Counted from the first letter of the stretch, positions 19,929-29,775 are shown. The stretch is DNA of 64,000 nt from G963675935 sp963719005 (GCA_963719005.1 CAVRAR010000015.1:62001-126000), one strand, 5' to 3'. Translations and numbers: made by a program. The notes: generated from the letters alone by a model not told the origin.

Positions 19929-21188
19929 CTACTCCCGCACTTGTCCGGCCCCGTATGCGACGTACTTGTAACTGGTCAGTTCATTGACGCCGCACGGGCC
20001 GCGGGCGTGAAACTTGTCGGTGCTGATGCCGATCTCGGCCCCCAGCCCGAACTCTCCGCCGTCGTTCAGTCGCGTGCTGGCGTTGATCATCACCGCCGAA
20101 CTGTCGATGCAGGCCGCAAAACGCCGCGCGGCGGCCAGGTCGCGGGTCACAATCGCTTCGGTGTGCCGCGAACTGTAGCGGTTGATGTGCTCGATGGCCT
20201 CGTCCAACGAATCGACCACCTTGCAGGAAATGATCGGGCCGAGGTATTCCGCCGCGAAGTCTTCGTCGCTGGCGGGTTTGGCTGCGGAAAGCAGTTGCCG
20301 CGTCCGCTCATCGCCGCGAATTTCGATGCCGCGATCCAAGAGCGCCCGGCCGACTCGCGGCAGCAGAACGTCGGCCGCGGCCGCGTGAACCAGCAACGAT
20401 TCGGCCGCGTTGCATACGCCCATCCGCTGGCACTTCGCGTTGACGACGATCCGCTCGGCCATCTCCGGGTCGGCCGACTCGTCGAGATACACGTGGCAAT
20501 TGCCGGCGAAATGCTTGATGACCGGCATCCGCGCCTCCTCGCTGACCCGGCGAATCAGGCTCTCGCCGCCGCGCGGAATGCACAGGTCGATATACTCCGG
20601 CATGCGCAGCAGGCAGCCGACCGCGGCCCGATCGGTCGTGCCGACCAACTGGACGGCGTCGCCGGGCAAGCCGGCTTGAGCGGCCGCCTCGGCCAGGATT
20701 GCGGCGATCGCGGTGTTGGAATGGATCGCCTCCTTGCCGCCGCGGAGGATCACGGCGTTGCCTGCCTTCACGCACAGCGCCGCGGCGTCGGCGGTCACGT
20801 TCGGCCGCGATTCGTAGATGAAGAAGATCACGCCCAACGGCACGCGGACCTTTTGCACCTCCAGCCCGCTGGGCCGGATGGAACTGGAAATGATTTCGCC
20901 GATCGGCTCGGGCAAGGCGGCGATTTCGCCAAGGGCTTTGGACATGTCGGCGATGCGTTGCGGGGTCAATCGCAGGCGGTCGACGGCGGCATCGGAAAGC
21001 CCGGAGGCAGGCGCGGCGGCAACGTCCAATTGGTTCGCTTCGCACAGGGCTGCCGTTCGTTCCGCCAACAGCCGGGCGCAGCCGTCGAGCCATTGCCGCT
21101 TCTGCCCGCCGGTGAGCAGCGCCAAATCGGCGGCGGCACGTTTCGCCCGTTGGGCCAGGTCGAGACAATACTGCTGAATGTCGCTCAT
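19929..21188 (-). CDS. proA: Glutamate-5-semialdehyde dehydrogenase
   Basis: 419 residues; ATG 21188 is preferred to an upstream in-frame codon because MSDIQQYCLDLAQRAK is the family N-terminus. ProA reduces gamma-glutamyl phosphate to glutamate semialdehyde in proline synthesis, in the cytoplasm. Landmarks are PLGVIFFIYESRPNVT, NAVILRGGKEAIHSN, IDLCIPRGGESLI, and the catalytic region KCQRMGVCNAAESLLVH with the active Cys. The C-terminus has FGLGAEIGIST and LTSYKYVAYG. Length is normal. proB is not in the window. Follows folP in the same direction. Confidence 0.95.
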   Translation of the reverse strand: MSDIQQYCLDLAQRAKRAAADLALLTGGQKRQWLDGCARLLAERTAALCEANQLDVAAAPASGLSDAAVDRLRLTPQRIADMSKALGEIAALPEPIGEIISSSIRPSGLEVQKVRVPLGVIFFIYESRPNVTADAAALCVKAGNAVILRGGKEAIHSNTAIAAILAEAAAQAGLPGDAVQLVGTTDRAAVGCLLRMPEYIDLCIPRGGESLIRRVSEEARMPVIKHFAGNCHVYLDESADPEMAERIVVNAKCQRMGVCNAAESLLVHAAAADVLLPRVGRALLDRGIEIRGDERTRQLLSAAKPASDEDFAAEYLGPIISCKVVDSLDEAIEHINRYSSRHTEAIVTRDLAAARRFAACIDSSAVMINASTRLNDGGEFGLGAEIGISTDKFHARGPCGVNELTSYKYVAYGAGQVRE

Positions 21189-21279
21189 ACGCAGAGAAGT
21201 ATCGCCGACCGTCGCCGCGAAGTCAACGTCGGTTCGGCCCCCCGTATCAGGCAACGCCGTGTGCGGTCAGTCGGCCAAC

Positions 21280-21302
21280 GGCACACGACGTGTGCCTGCT
21301 AC
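21280..21302. repeat. Single GTAGCAGGCACACG-type REP unit overlapping the folP stop
   Basis: Read on the minus strand: GTAGCAGGCACACGTCGTGT and so on to 21280, a 23-nt unit of the same family as 27989-28047 and 43891-43943 with one base changed in the centre. The TAG of its GTAG head (21299-21301) is the stop codon of folP. The unit is a lone copy without a facing partner. Confidence 0.75.
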
Positions 21303-22165
21303 AACGAGAACCCGCCGGCGGCCTGAAAGAGCAAGAGGGCCTCGTGCACGGCGGCAACGTCGTGGACGCGGAGAATTTGCACCTCGTGCCGGGCTAGCGC
21401 CAGTGCTACGCCAATAGTGCCCGCCGTCCGATCGGAGTCGTCGCGCCGGGTCACTTCGGCGAGAAACCGCTTCCGCGAATGGCCGAACAGCAGCGGGCAG
21501 CCGAGCCGGTGAAATCGCCGGGCGTTGGCCAGCAGTTGGAGATTGTGTTCGGTCGTCTTGCCGAAACCGATGCCCGGATCGAGCGCGATGCGATCTCGCT
21601 CGATGCCGGCGGCCAGCAGGGCGTCGCGGCGGGTGCGGAGGTATTCGAGCACTTCGGCGACGACGTCGGCGTAGACCGGATTGTCTTGCATGGTTCGAGG
21701 CGTGCCGCGGCAATGCATGGCACACACGCCGCAGCCGGTTTCGGCCGCCAGCGGAATCATGGCCGGATCGCCGGCGAGCGCGGTAACGTCGTTGATGATG
21801 TGGGCTCCCGCGTCGATCGCGCGTCGGGCCACCGACGCCTTCGACGTGTCGATCGACACCGGAACTTCGGTCTTCTTGCACAGTCCTTCGACGACGGGCA
21901 TTACGCGGCGAAGTTCCTCTGCGGCGTCGACCGGCATCGAGCCGGGGCGGGTGCTCTCGCCGCCGACGTCGAGAATATCGGCCCCCTCGGCGGCAAGCTG
22001 CAAGCCGTGCTCCACGGCCGCCGTCGCATCGAAGAACCGCCCGCCGTCGGAGAAGCTATCCGGCGTGACGTTGACGATTCCCATCAACAGCGGGAGCCGG
22101 CCCAGCGCGAGCGTGCGCGAGCGGAGTTTCCAGTGATCGGCGGAAGGAGGAACGAATGGCGGCAT
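21299..22165 (-). CDS. folP: Dihydropteroate synthase
   Basis: 288 residues from ATG 22165 (the frame is open to 22201 through a repeat unit). It condenses pterin diphosphate with p-aminobenzoate in folate synthesis. Motifs: LMGIVNVTPDSFSDGG (pterin site, Asn and Asp), ILDVGGESTRPGS, VSIDTSKASVA, AHIINDVTAL, LDPGIGFGKT and LLFGHSRKRF. Length is typical. Its TAG stop comes from the GTAG head of a REP unit, and a second kind of repeat (GCGAAGCCGCAAGCGGC) lies at its 5' end. Overlaps no gene; 45 bp after lptE. Confidence 0.95.
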   Translation of the reverse strand: MPPFVPPSADHWKLRSRTLALGRLPLLMGIVNVTPDSFSDGGRFFDATAAVEHGLQLAAEGADILDVGGESTRPGSMPVDAAEELRRVMPVVEGLCKKTEVPVSIDTSKASVARRAIDAGAHIINDVTALAGDPAMIPLAAETGCGVCAMHCRGTPRTMQDNPVYADVVAEVLEYLRTRRDALLAAGIERDRIALDPGIGFGKTTEHNLQLLANARRFHRLGCPLLFGHSRKRFLAEVTRRDDSDRTAGTIGVALALARHEVQILRVHDVAAVHEALLLFQAAGGFSL

Positions 22166-22173
22166 GATCGCCC

Positions 22174-22192
22174 TTGCGAAGCCGCAAGCGGC
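22174..22192. repeat. TTGCGAAGCCGCAAGCGGC repeat unit
   Basis: A 19-nt unit with the palindrome GCCGCAAGCGGC, in the gap between lptE and folP. Copies at 25611-25628 (before ybeY) and at 46921-46944 and 46983-47001 (inside murF). Confidence 0.6.
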
Positions 22193-22210
22193 TGCGAGCA
22201 ACGTTTTGCT

Positions 22211-22762
22211 TTACCACGGTTTTTCCATCAGCCCCACGATCTGCTTGGCGACGCGGCAGATCGCCTCTTGCTGGGCGGTGGCAACCGACTGGCCGACTTC
22301 GGGAACGAGGTTGCCGGTGCCGCTGACGTCGGCGATTTCCTGCGGAAGCGGAATGTTCTTGTCGTCCCGCATCTTGACGCCCTTGTTATCCGCCCAACTG
22401 ACCTGCACGCTGATGGCCGTCTGAACTTCGCGGGCGTCGCCGCTGAGGTCCGGCACCAGAACGGTCTTCGTCTCCTGCACGATGGCGCCGGAGAGTACGG
22501 TATCGGCGTGGGCTTCGTTGACGACCTTGTACGGAGTGGTGGTCTCGATCTCTTTCACCACGGCTTCCGTCAGCCGCTCGCCCAGGTTGCGGCGGAAGCT
22601 GTTCGACTTGAACACCGGCACGTAAACCGTGCGGACTTCCTGCGGATAGAGCGATTGGTTGCCGATCTGATAGCCGGCGCAGCCGCAGAGGAAAAGCAAC
22701 GCGAGGAGCGATCCACCAAGGGCGCGAAGAGCACGAAGGGATGCGACCTCCGAAACCGTCAT
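22211..22762 (-). CDS. lptE: LptE-like LPS-assembly lipoprotein
   Basis: 183 residues with a lipoprotein signal peptide ending LLFLCGCAGY, where the last Cys would be lipidated. The mature part reads GYQIGNQSLYPQEVRTVYVP and FRRNLGERLTEAVVKEIE, which match the LptE/RlpB pattern: a short peptide after the Cys, then a helix and strands. LptE plugs the LptD barrel and helps insert LPS. The start overlaps the stop of the bamD-like gene by four bases (ATGA), so both are translated together. This supports an outer membrane with LPS-type assembly in this organism. lptD is not present here. Confidence 0.75.
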   Translation of the reverse strand: MTVSEVASLRALRALGGSLLALLFLCGCAGYQIGNQSLYPQEVRTVYVPVFKSNSFRRNLGERLTEAVVKEIETTTPYKVVNEAHADTVLSGAIVQETKTVLVPDLSGDAREVQTAISVQVSWADNKGVKMRDDKNIPLPQEIADVSGTGNLVPEVGQSVATAQQEAICRVAKQIVGLMEKPW

Positions 22763-24182
22763 CGTTTCTTCCCTCCGAACAGCGACTGGAACAGCGCGGG
22801 CGGCTCGTCGGGCTCGTTGCGAATCTTCTCCATTTCCGCTTTCGCTTTCCGGGCGCTCTCGGTTGTGGGGAACTCGTCGATCACGCTGGTGAAGTACAAG
22901 CGGGCGGCGCCGTAGCAGTGCCGTCCCTCGTAATACTCGGCGCGGACGAAATCACGATTCGCCTTCTCTTCTTCAATCTGCGCCTGCGCTTTGACGACCC
23001 GCTCCCGCTCGTTGCCCAGCTTGTCGCCGAACTGGCTCAGCGTCGTCTTGGCGAGTTTGCCGGAGTCTTTCAGCGGCGTATCGTCGTAGGCCGAGCCCTG
23101 GTATCGCCGCATGTTCGCCTGCAGCGCGAACAAGTGAGCCTTCAACTGGAATTTGCTATCGGGATACTCCTTGATCAACAAATCGTAGTTGTAAGCGGCG
23201 TCGCCCCATTGGCCGCGGAGAAAATAGGCGTTGCCCAGGGCCATCAGACTGGCGTCGGCCAACGGGCCCTTGGGATCGTAGGTGCGCACCCGTTCGTAGG
23301 CCTGGACCGCATAACCGAAGGCGTCAAACATCGGCCGGGTGCCGTCGGTCACGTTGGGAGTGATCGGCCAGGAGGGCTTGGCCGTGTATAATTGCTCCCA
23401 GTAGCGGCCCATGGCGAACTCGCGGGCGATTGCCGTGTCGAGGTGCCGCGTGTTGGAATACTTTTTCAACAAACCGCCGATCGTGTCGTGCGCCTTGGGA
23501 TATTGATCGGCGAAGAACTCGCTTTCGCTTTGCAGGAACAGGGCGTCTTCCTCCAACGGCGAGTCGGGCCAGCGGTCGGCGGCCGTGGCGAACTTGGCGC
23601 CCGCCTCCTTGTACTTCTTGGCTTGGAACAGGGTCTTGCCCTCCTCCATCGCCGCCTTGGCGATCTTCTCGTCGGGCCCGTAGCCGGCCGCGTTCTTAAT
23701 GTTCTTGTAGACGTTCTCCGGCGCGAGGTCCGACAGATCGAAGCCCGACTTCTTCTCCTCCTCCTTCTCCTTGAGCTTGACGGCGCTGATGCTGATCGCG
23801 CCGGCGGGCGGCGGCGGAAGCTCGGCGGGAATCGTCGGCGGCGGACCTGCCGCGACTCGACGGCCCGGCCACCAAGCGGACCGGCGTCCTCGGGAGGCGG
23901 CGTCCACGCCGACGCCTGCTGCACGCCGGAGGGGGGAGTGGTCTGCGAGACGCCCGACGGTCCGGCTGGCGGGTTCGCTTGCGGAGCGGGTTGTTGTGCG
24001 TCGGCCGGCTTGTTCCGTTTTCCGGTCAACGACTTGAACGCCCAGCCGTCATACTCGTCGGTCCCGTCGCTGTTGACGGCAGCCCGCGAATTGCTATTGG
24101 CAGGCGGAGCACTGGCACAACCACTAAGAATGCCAAGAGAGCACGCCAGCGTCAGCAAGAACAGCGATCGGTCGATCGACAT
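22759..24182 (-). CDS. BamD-like tetratricopeptide outer-membrane lipoprotein, one frameshift
   Basis: About 474 residues. ATG 24182 has AAGGA eight bases upstream (24191 is also possible). The signal peptide ends in LGILSGCASAPP, a lipobox. A long proline-rich linker follows, in which a shift near 23850 occurs. The second part has KNIKNAAGYGPDEKIAKAAM and TPR-like pairs: AKKYKEAGAKFATAADRWPD, SPLEEDALFLQSESEF, YPKAHDTIGGLLKKYSNTRH, GDAAYNYDLLIKEYPDSKF and GAARLYFTSVIDEFPTT. This is the BamD/YfiO architecture of the beta-barrel assembly machine. Its C-terminal extension and low-complexity linker are longer than in E. coli BamD. Overlaps lptE. Confidence 0.75.
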
Positions 24183-24312
24183 AGAGGACATCCTTGTCCA
24201 CGACAGGTGGGTGCGTTCCATGCACCGGTTTCACTGCTTCCAGCACTCTTCTAGGTTACGGACCAGCCCGGCAGAAAGTTTTCCTTGCTCCTGCCGTCTC
24301 TTCGCACCCTAC

Positions 24313-25068
24313 TCATCTTCCCAGCATTCGCAGGTATTCGTGCATCCTCGGTTTGCGGCCGAGCAAGTGCGCGAAGTAGTGATTCAACAAAGCTCGCATC
24401 TCGCCCAGCCCGCTCGGACCAATCTCTACTCGCCGCCAAGCGACGCCGTCGGGTTCGGCCAACAGCGCCATCGCCTGGAGCACGCCGGCACTGACTTGCA
24501 CCACCTGCTTCTTTCCCGCCCTGCACTTCGGACATAGGACGCCGCCATCGAGCAGCCCGAAGGCCACTCGGCCCGTCGGCGTCACTTCGGTCCCGCACTC
24601 GACGCAAGCATCCAGCGACGGTGCATGGCCCAAGAGCCTCAAGGCGCCCAACTCAAAACGCACGAGCCACTTGGCGACCGGCTCACCGGCGGCCAACGCC
24701 GCCAGGGTCTGGTCGGCCAAATCGAACAGATCCGGATGAGGATCGTCGTCATCGGTCATTTCGCCCAGCAACTCGGCGACATAGTAGGCGGCATACAATC
24801 CCGCCAGATTTCGGCCGGCCGGCCGGAACCTCCGCAGGAGCTTCGCCTCCGTCAACAAGTCTAGGGCTTCGGACGATTTGTGGAGGAAGACTATTCGACA
24901 GAGGGCCAGTAGGTCAAGAGCAGACTCGAAAGGACTTTTAAGCCGTCTCGCCCCCTTCGCCAAAGCCCCTATCTTGCCGAACTCGCGAGTGAACAGCGTC
25001 ACCACCAGACTGGTTTCGCTGAACTCGACGGTTCGGATCACGATGGCAGTGGCTTTTTCAGAGGGCAT
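24313..25068 (-). CDS. recO: DNA repair protein RecO
   Basis: 251 residues from ATG 25068. N-terminal OB fold begins EKATAIVIRTVEFSETSLVV and contains REFGKIGALAKGARRLKSPF, which binds ssDNA. The helical part includes LYAAYYVAELLGEMTDDDDP. A zinc finger is made by CVECGTEV and LCPKCRAG. RecO works with RecR and RecF to load RecA. Upstream the frame stays open through repeats, but ATG 25068 fits the family. It lies between ybeY and the bamD-like gene, all in one direction. Confidence 0.9.
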   Translation of the reverse strand: MPSEKATAIVIRTVEFSETSLVVTLFTREFGKIGALAKGARRLKSPFESALDLLALCRIVFLHKSSEALDLLTEAKLLRRFRPAGRNLAGLYAAYYVAELLGEMTDDDDPHPDLFDLADQTLAALAAGEPVAKWLVRFELGALRLLGHAPSLDACVECGTEVTPTGRVAFGLLDGGVLCPKCRAGKKQVVQVSAGVLQAMALLAEPDGVAWRRVEIGPSGLGEMRALLNHYFAHLLGRKPRMHEYLRMLGR

Positions 25069-25097
25069 GACGATGATCTGAGACGAGCGGACAATTC

Positions 25098-25168
25098 GTT
25101 TAGCCGCCGCGTCCACGCGGCGTCGAATGCGGCCCCGACTCAGCACCGCGTGGACGCGGCGGCTAAAC
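25098..25168. repeat. TTTAGCCGCCGCG-type inverted pair
   Basis: Units GTTTAGCCGCCGCGTCCACG to 25120 and its exact complement 25146-25168 (23 of 23 bases) with a 25-base spacer. Each unit has the inner palindrome CCGCGTCCACGCGG. It lies between recO start and ybeY stop. It could act as a hairpin in the ybeY-recO transcript. Confidence 0.75.
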
Positions 25169-25172
25169 AGAT

Positions 25173-25595
25173 TTATTCACCTCTTCTCGCCAAGTATTCC
25201 GTTTCTTTCTTCCGCATGACCGCGCGTTGCCGCGGCGCGGTGTCGTCGTAGCCGACCAGATGCAGCGTTCCGTGAATCACGTACAGCAGCAATTCGTCCT
25301 CGGGCGTTGAATTGTGCTGCGGGGCACAGGTCCCGGCGGTATCGGCGCTGACGACCACCTCGCCTTCCAGCGATTGCTCCGATCGTTCGAGCACGAAACT
25401 CAGCACGTCGGTGGGCTCGGGGTCGTCGAGAAATTGCCCGTGCAGCTTGGCGATCGTCGCGTCATCGACGATGGCGATGCTGATTGTCGCTTCGGAGATG
25501 CCGGCGTCATCGAGAATCGCTCGGACGACTCGGCGCATGCGCCGGCGGTCGAGCGGGAGCGTCTTCTGACGGTTGGTGACGTGGATGGCGATCAC
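25173..25595 (-). CDS. ybeY: Endoribonuclease YbeY
   Basis: About 140 residues. Start is uncertain: GTG 25595 gives MIAIHVTNRQK; a TTG at 25631 would add the residues encoded by a repeat unit. YbeY matures 16S rRNA 3' ends and takes part in ribosome quality control. Visible are DDPEPTDVLSFVLE and HGTLHLVGYDD, the metal-site motif. In most family members the last of three metal ligands is His (HGxLHLxGYDH); here it is Asp. The C-terminus RAVMRKKETEYLAR is typical. Neighbours are phoH and the 7TM-HD gene, the usual partners of ybeY. Confidence 0.85.
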   Translation of the reverse strand: MIAIHVTNRQKTLPLDRRRMRRVVRAILDDAGISEATISIAIVDDATIAKLHGQFLDDPEPTDVLSFVLERSEQSLEGEVVVSADTAGTCAPQHNSTPEDELLLYVIHGTLHLVGYDDTAPRQRAVMRKKETEYLARRGE

Positions 25596-25610
25596 AATGA
25601 CGAACGATTT

Positions 25611-25628
25611 GTGCGAAGCCGCAAGCGG
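25611..25628. repeat. GCGAAGCCGCAAGCGGC repeat unit at ybeY 5' end
   Basis: Copy of the GCCGCAAGCGGC palindrome unit that also occurs next to folP and inside murF. It lies 16 bases upstream of the chosen ybeY start and could be read as part of the gene if a TTG start is used. Confidence 0.55.
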
Positions 25629-25676
25629 CAAACCCCTGACCCCTGACCTTTGACCCCTGCCTCTGATCCCTTGTCA

Positions 25677-27968
25677 CTACGCCGACCTCTGCTCGGGATA
25701 CTTGATCCGGCCATGATAGATCGAAGTAAGCGACATGACCATGCTCTTTTCGATGGTGCGCAAGCTCGCGGAGGGTCAATCCGCTTTCGTCGAACTGGCC
25801 GCCGTGCAGGCGATACTCGGCGATCTCGCGCACAAGGCTCTCGATCCGCGCCGGCGTGGGATCGACCAGCGTGCGGCTGGCGCTTTCGACGGCGTCGGCC
25901 AGCATCAGCACGGCGGCCTCCTTGGTTTGCGGCTTCGGGCCGGGGTAACGGTAGCTGCTTTCGTCGACCTCGCCGCCGTTCGGGTCAGCCTGTTGCTGCT
26001 CGGTCGCCCGATCGTAGAAGAACTCGACGCGCGTGGTGCCGTGATGCTGGGCGATCAGGTCGATGATCGGCTGGGGAAGGCGATGCTGCCGGGCCAGGTC
26101 GGCGCCGTCCTTGATGTGGGCGATGATGACCAGCGTGCTCATGGCGGGCGCCAACGCCTCGTGACGGTTGTCGTCGGGGCCCTGGTTCTCGACGAAATAG
26201 TCCGGCTTGAGCATCTTGCCGATGTCGTGGAAGTACGCCCCCACGCGCACCAGCAGGCCGCGGGCGTGGATGCTCTCGGCGGCGGCCTCGGCGATCGAGC
26301 CGACGGTGATCGAGTGGTTGTAGGTGCTCGGCGCGCGGCGGACCAAGCTCCTGCAGCAGCGGATGGGCCACGTCGCCGAGTTCCAGCAGGCTCAAGTCGG
26401 TCAGCACGCCGAAGAAGTGCTCGATGAAGGGGAGCATTCCGAAAATGATAAGGCTGGCGGCAACGGCCCAGCCCCCGTTAAACAACGCATCGGAACATAG
26501 CCAGCGATTGATGGGCTGATCGTCGATCAAGCCCACCGTGAGCCGCAGCAACACGGCCACGCGCGCCGGCGAAGAAGCCCGACGTAAATCAGCTTCTTCC
26601 GGTTGCGGATGCGCGCCAGGTTGAGGACGGCGGCGGCGGTGACGCCCATCATCAGAATGAACTCCGTCAAGGCCGTGCCCGATGCCAAGCACGACCACGA
26701 GCGCCACGGTGCCGGCCAACAGCAGGGCAAGATCGCGCGGATAGACGATGGCCATCACCATTCCAAAAAGCAGCACGGGGAGCAGTTCGCCGCGCAAGTG
26801 CGTTCGGCGGAGTTGCCGCCCAACGCGACAAGCGCGACCGCGACGACCGCCATCAGCAACAGAACCAGCAGCCGGGTCAGACTGGCCAGCGGTCCGCGCT
26901 GGCGGTATCGCATGTAGATGCCGCACATCAGCAGCGCGACGAAGGCCAGCGCCAAGACGGCGGCGGCGCGAGTGGCCATCTTCCCCAGCGGCCGCTCCTC
27001 CATCGCTCTGGTGTATTCGAGACGCAGCAGATCGATCTGATCGTTGTCCAACGGTTCCCCGGCCTTGGCCAACACCTGGCCGATCGCATATTCCGACCTG
27101 CACTTCGCCAACGTCGTTTTTCGGCCTCGTCCATTCGCTCCTTGGTCAATTGGTCGTCGGGGGTCAGCGTGGGCTTCATCGTCTTCAGCCGCCGCTTGAT
27201 CCAGGCGAAGAGGCGGTCGGCCACGGGCGAAAGCTGAGGGTGTTTGCGGAGAGCGTCGCAGATCGCCGTGCCGTCGCCGATCAACACCTCGCTGATCGGC
27301 ACCACGCGCTGCAGCCTGGGATGTCCCGCGGGATAGACGAGGATTTCCTGCTGATTTCCCGGCCCGTTCTTATCGCTAAGCTTGTTCAACAGCCCGCGAT
27401 CCTCGAACGGGGCGAAGACCTCGGCGATGGCTGTCGGCCGCACGGTCGAGCGACTCCTGCGGCGTGAAGGCCGCACGGAACTTGCGAAACTGCTCCTCCT
27501 GTTCCTTTTCGGTCGGCGGCGCCGCGCCTTCGGCCGGCGGCGGCTGGAATTCCTTCCACAGTTTCGGGTCGAGCTTGTCGAACGTCGGTGCGGCCGTCAA
27601 TTCGACCAGTGCCGTCCGCAACTGCCCGCGCAGTTGCACCAGCGGCTCGGGATCGCGCGAATAGACGTATCGCGTCTGCGCTTTGGCTTGTTCCCGCTTG
27701 GCCTGTGTCGCCACGGGATCGTCCTTGGTGAACTTCACGGTGCTGACGATCGCTCGCGCCGCGGGGTATAGCCCGTGCGAAAACGGAAGGGCGGATCCCA
27801 GCCGCGGATCACCGAGCAAAGCGAGGCCGCTGCCAACAGTGCCAGAGCGATCCGTCCGAGAACGTCGCGACGGCGCAGGCTGATCCACGCCCGCTCCCAT
27901 TGGCCGGGCGGAAGCTCGAGCGAAGCCACTCGCTCAAAACGTTTGCGTTTTCGCAGACCGAACGGCAT
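25677..27968 (-). CDS. 7TM-HD family (PgpH/YqfF-type) c-di-nucleotide phosphohydrolase, about eight frameshifts
   Basis: About 763 residues spread over all three frames; all the domains are still readable. Start MPFGLRKRKRFER at ATG 27968. The 7TMR-HDED extracellular part includes RYVYSRDPEPLVQLRGQL and AFTPQESLDR; the membrane part includes MATRAAAVLALAFVALLMCG, LLPVLLFGMVMAIVYP and FILMMGVTAAAVLNLA. The HD domain begins APSTYNHSITVGSIAE and has RVGAYFHDIGKMLKPDYF (His-Asp metal site), IIAHIKDGADLA and QHHGTTRVEFFY. The tail LTSIYHGRIKYPEQ precedes the TAG at 25677. The family degrades cyclic di-AMP. The number of shifts is unusual, and every join falls where a one-base indel would restore the protein. 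Confidence 0.8.
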
Positions 27969-27988
27969 GGAAAAATCTCTCGCAAGTT

Positions 27989-28047
27989 GTAGCAGGCACA
28001 CGCCGTGTGCCGTCCGTAATTCTCGGCACACGGCGTGTGCCTGCTAC
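27989..28047. repeat. GTAGCAGGCACACGCCGTGT-type REPIN-like inverted pair
   Basis: Two 23-nt units, 27989-28011 and 28025-28047, are exact complements with a 13-base spacer. Each begins (from outside) with GTAG followed by the palindrome GGCACACGCCGTGTGCC. It fills the gap between the phoH stop (28054) and the start of the 7TM-HD gene (27968). Other copies: 21280 (single), 43891 and 43921 (direct). Confidence 0.85.
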
Positions 28048-28053
28048 GTTTCC

Positions 28054-29002
28054 TTAACGGCGTTTCTTGGGCTGTTCTTCGTAAGCGTGGACGATTTTCT
28101 GCACCAGGGGATGGCGGACGATGTCGGCGGCGGCGAGCTTGACCGATCGCGATGCCGTCGATGCCGTCCAGCCGCGACAGGGCATCGACCAACCCGCTGC
28201 GGGCATGGGGCGGCAGGTCGATCTGCGTCACGTCGCCGGAGACGACGATTTTCGAGCCGGCCCCCATCCGCGTCAGAAACATCTTCATCTGTGCGACGGT
28301 GGTGTTCTGGGCCTCGTCGAGAATGATGAAGGCCTCGTTGAGCGTCCGGCCACGCATGTAGGCCAACGGAATCACCTCGATCAAGTCCTCTTCGGTATAG
28401 CTCTTGATGAGGTCGTGATCCATCATCTCGTGCAGGGCATCCAGCAACGGCCGCAGATACGGGTTGATCTTGGCCTGCAAATCGCCCGGCAGGAAGCCCA
28501 GGCTTTCGCCGGCCTCGACCGCCGGACGGACCAGGACGATCTTGCGGATGGCCTGCCGTTTCAGGCCGGCGACGGCCATGGCCACGGCCAGATACGTCTT
28601 GCCGGTGCCGGCCGGGCCGCAACACAACACGATGTCATTCCGCCGGATGGCCTCGACGTAGCCTGCCTGGCCGGGAGATCGGGGGCGAATCTGTCGGCCG
28701 GCGCGAAAGACGTCGATGGGCGTCTGGTCGTCGGCGGGCAGACCGTTTTGGACGCCGGCCAACACGCGGCTGACGTCGTCAGCCGAGACGTCGCCCTGGC
28801 GGTTGACGCAGGTTTGCAGCCGTTGGAGCACCTCGGTGGCCTGGGCCACGGCGGGTTCTGGCCCCTCGACGTGGATCCGGCCGTCATGCACCGTAATGCT
28901 CACGCCCAGTGCATTGCGGATGCGCCGCAAGTGCTGGTCGCAGGCGCCGAACAGCGCCAACAGCGTCTTGGAACTGACGACCGAAAGGGTTGATTCTATC
29001 AT
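28054..29002 (-). CDS. phoH: PhoH-family ATPase, one frameshift
   Basis: About 316 residues. ATG 29002, MIESTLSVVSS. KH-like N-terminal part VSITVHDGRIHVEGPE, then the PhoH ATPase: Walker A CCGPAGTGKTYLAVAMA, RKIVLVRPAVEAGESLGFLP, EVIPLAYMRGRTL, Walker B AFIILDEAQNTT and SGDVTQIDLPP. A shift near 28142 moves the last 35 residues to a frame reading VKLAAADIVRHPLV, then VQKIVHAYEEQ, stop TAA 28054-28056. The role of PhoH/YbeZ is linked to RNA metabolism and to YbeY, which is two genes on. Start of a phoH-7TM HD-ybeY cluster. Confidence 0.9.
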
Positions 29003-29106
29003 CCAGATTGGCGCCGGGAGCCGGCCGCCCGAATGCAAAGCCGCGACCGATAGTCGCCGAGCGAACCGCGACCACTGGCCGCGGTTCCATCCCAAACACA
29101 AGTATA

Positions 29107-29451
29107 CTAGAAGTCGCTGAGGTTGGCGATGTAGGTGTGACAGTGGGGGCAGATATGGGTGCCGACGGAGACTTCCTGATTACAACGGCTGCAAGTTTTT
29201 TTCGGAAAGGGCAGGCGGTGTATGCCCGACTCGGATGCAGCCAAGAGCACCCCCGAACTCTCGGCGGCAGCCCTTTCGGCTTGGCTCTGCTTACCCAACA
29301 GACTCAGAATGACATCTTCCGATATTGCCTTTTTTCCGAGTTTGGGGACATCGACCCTTCCCCTACAAGAGGGGCACAGGCCCGAGGTTCCCGCAAGGGA
29401 GTCTTTGACTTTCAGGACGTGCCCGTTCTGACAAACGCATCGTATCGACAT
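29107..29451 (-). CDS. Double zinc-ribbon protein
   Basis: 114 residues starting at ATG 29451, six bases after AAGGAGGT, one of the strongest ribosome sites seen. Two zinc-binding sites are visible: CVCQNGHVLK with CPSC near residue 30 (N-terminal ribbon of planctomycete type), and CSRCNQEV with CPHCHTY at the C-terminus. The middle 45 residues are charged and Ala-rich. Such proteins are common in planctomycetes and of unknown role; DNA, RNA or protein contacts are all possible. The rest of 29452-30269 holds repeats. Confidence 0.7.
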   Translation of the reverse strand: MSIRCVCQNGHVLKVKDSLAGTSGLCPSCRGRVDVPKLGKKAISEDVILSLLGKQSQAERAAAESSGVLLAASESGIHRLPFPKKTCSRCNQEVSVGTHICPHCHTYIANLSDF

Positions 29452-29670
29452 GGTTGGACCTCCTTCGCCTTGCCCGAAAGGCGTCTCTGTCGAAATACGC
29501 TGCAAGAAAATAAGTGCGGTCGGAAGGCTCCCTCCTTCAAAATGGTTATGAATGCTGCCCTTCGCTGTCTCGAACGGACCCACGCGAGAACCAGATTCGT
29601 ATGGATGAGGCACAAACTTCATCATACCCGATTTTCGGGAATGTCAATAGCCCGCCGGAAAACGTGGGGG

Positions 29671-29775
29671 CCGATCAGTTCTTCCTTGTAGGAGGCGACT
29701 CCTGTCGCCGATTGCCGAGAACAGCCGAAGAATCGGCGACAGGAGTCTCCTCCTACAGTCGCATTCTGAAAACTG
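29671..29775. repeat. GTAGGAGGCGACTCCTGTCGCC-type inverted pair with extended flanks
   Basis: Units 29688-29709 and 29735-29756 are complements except for one base, 25-base spacer. Each has the inner palindrome GGCGACTCCTGTCGCC after a GTAGGA head. The complementarity also continues outward after a gap: CCGATCAGTT (29671-29680) faces AACTGATCGG (29766-29775), so the whole may form one long hairpin. Confidence 0.75.

Noticed and set aside
25677..27968. Several small membrane or HD genes in a row.
   Set aside because: The pieces in three frames are consecutive parts of one 7TM-HD protein in the correct order.
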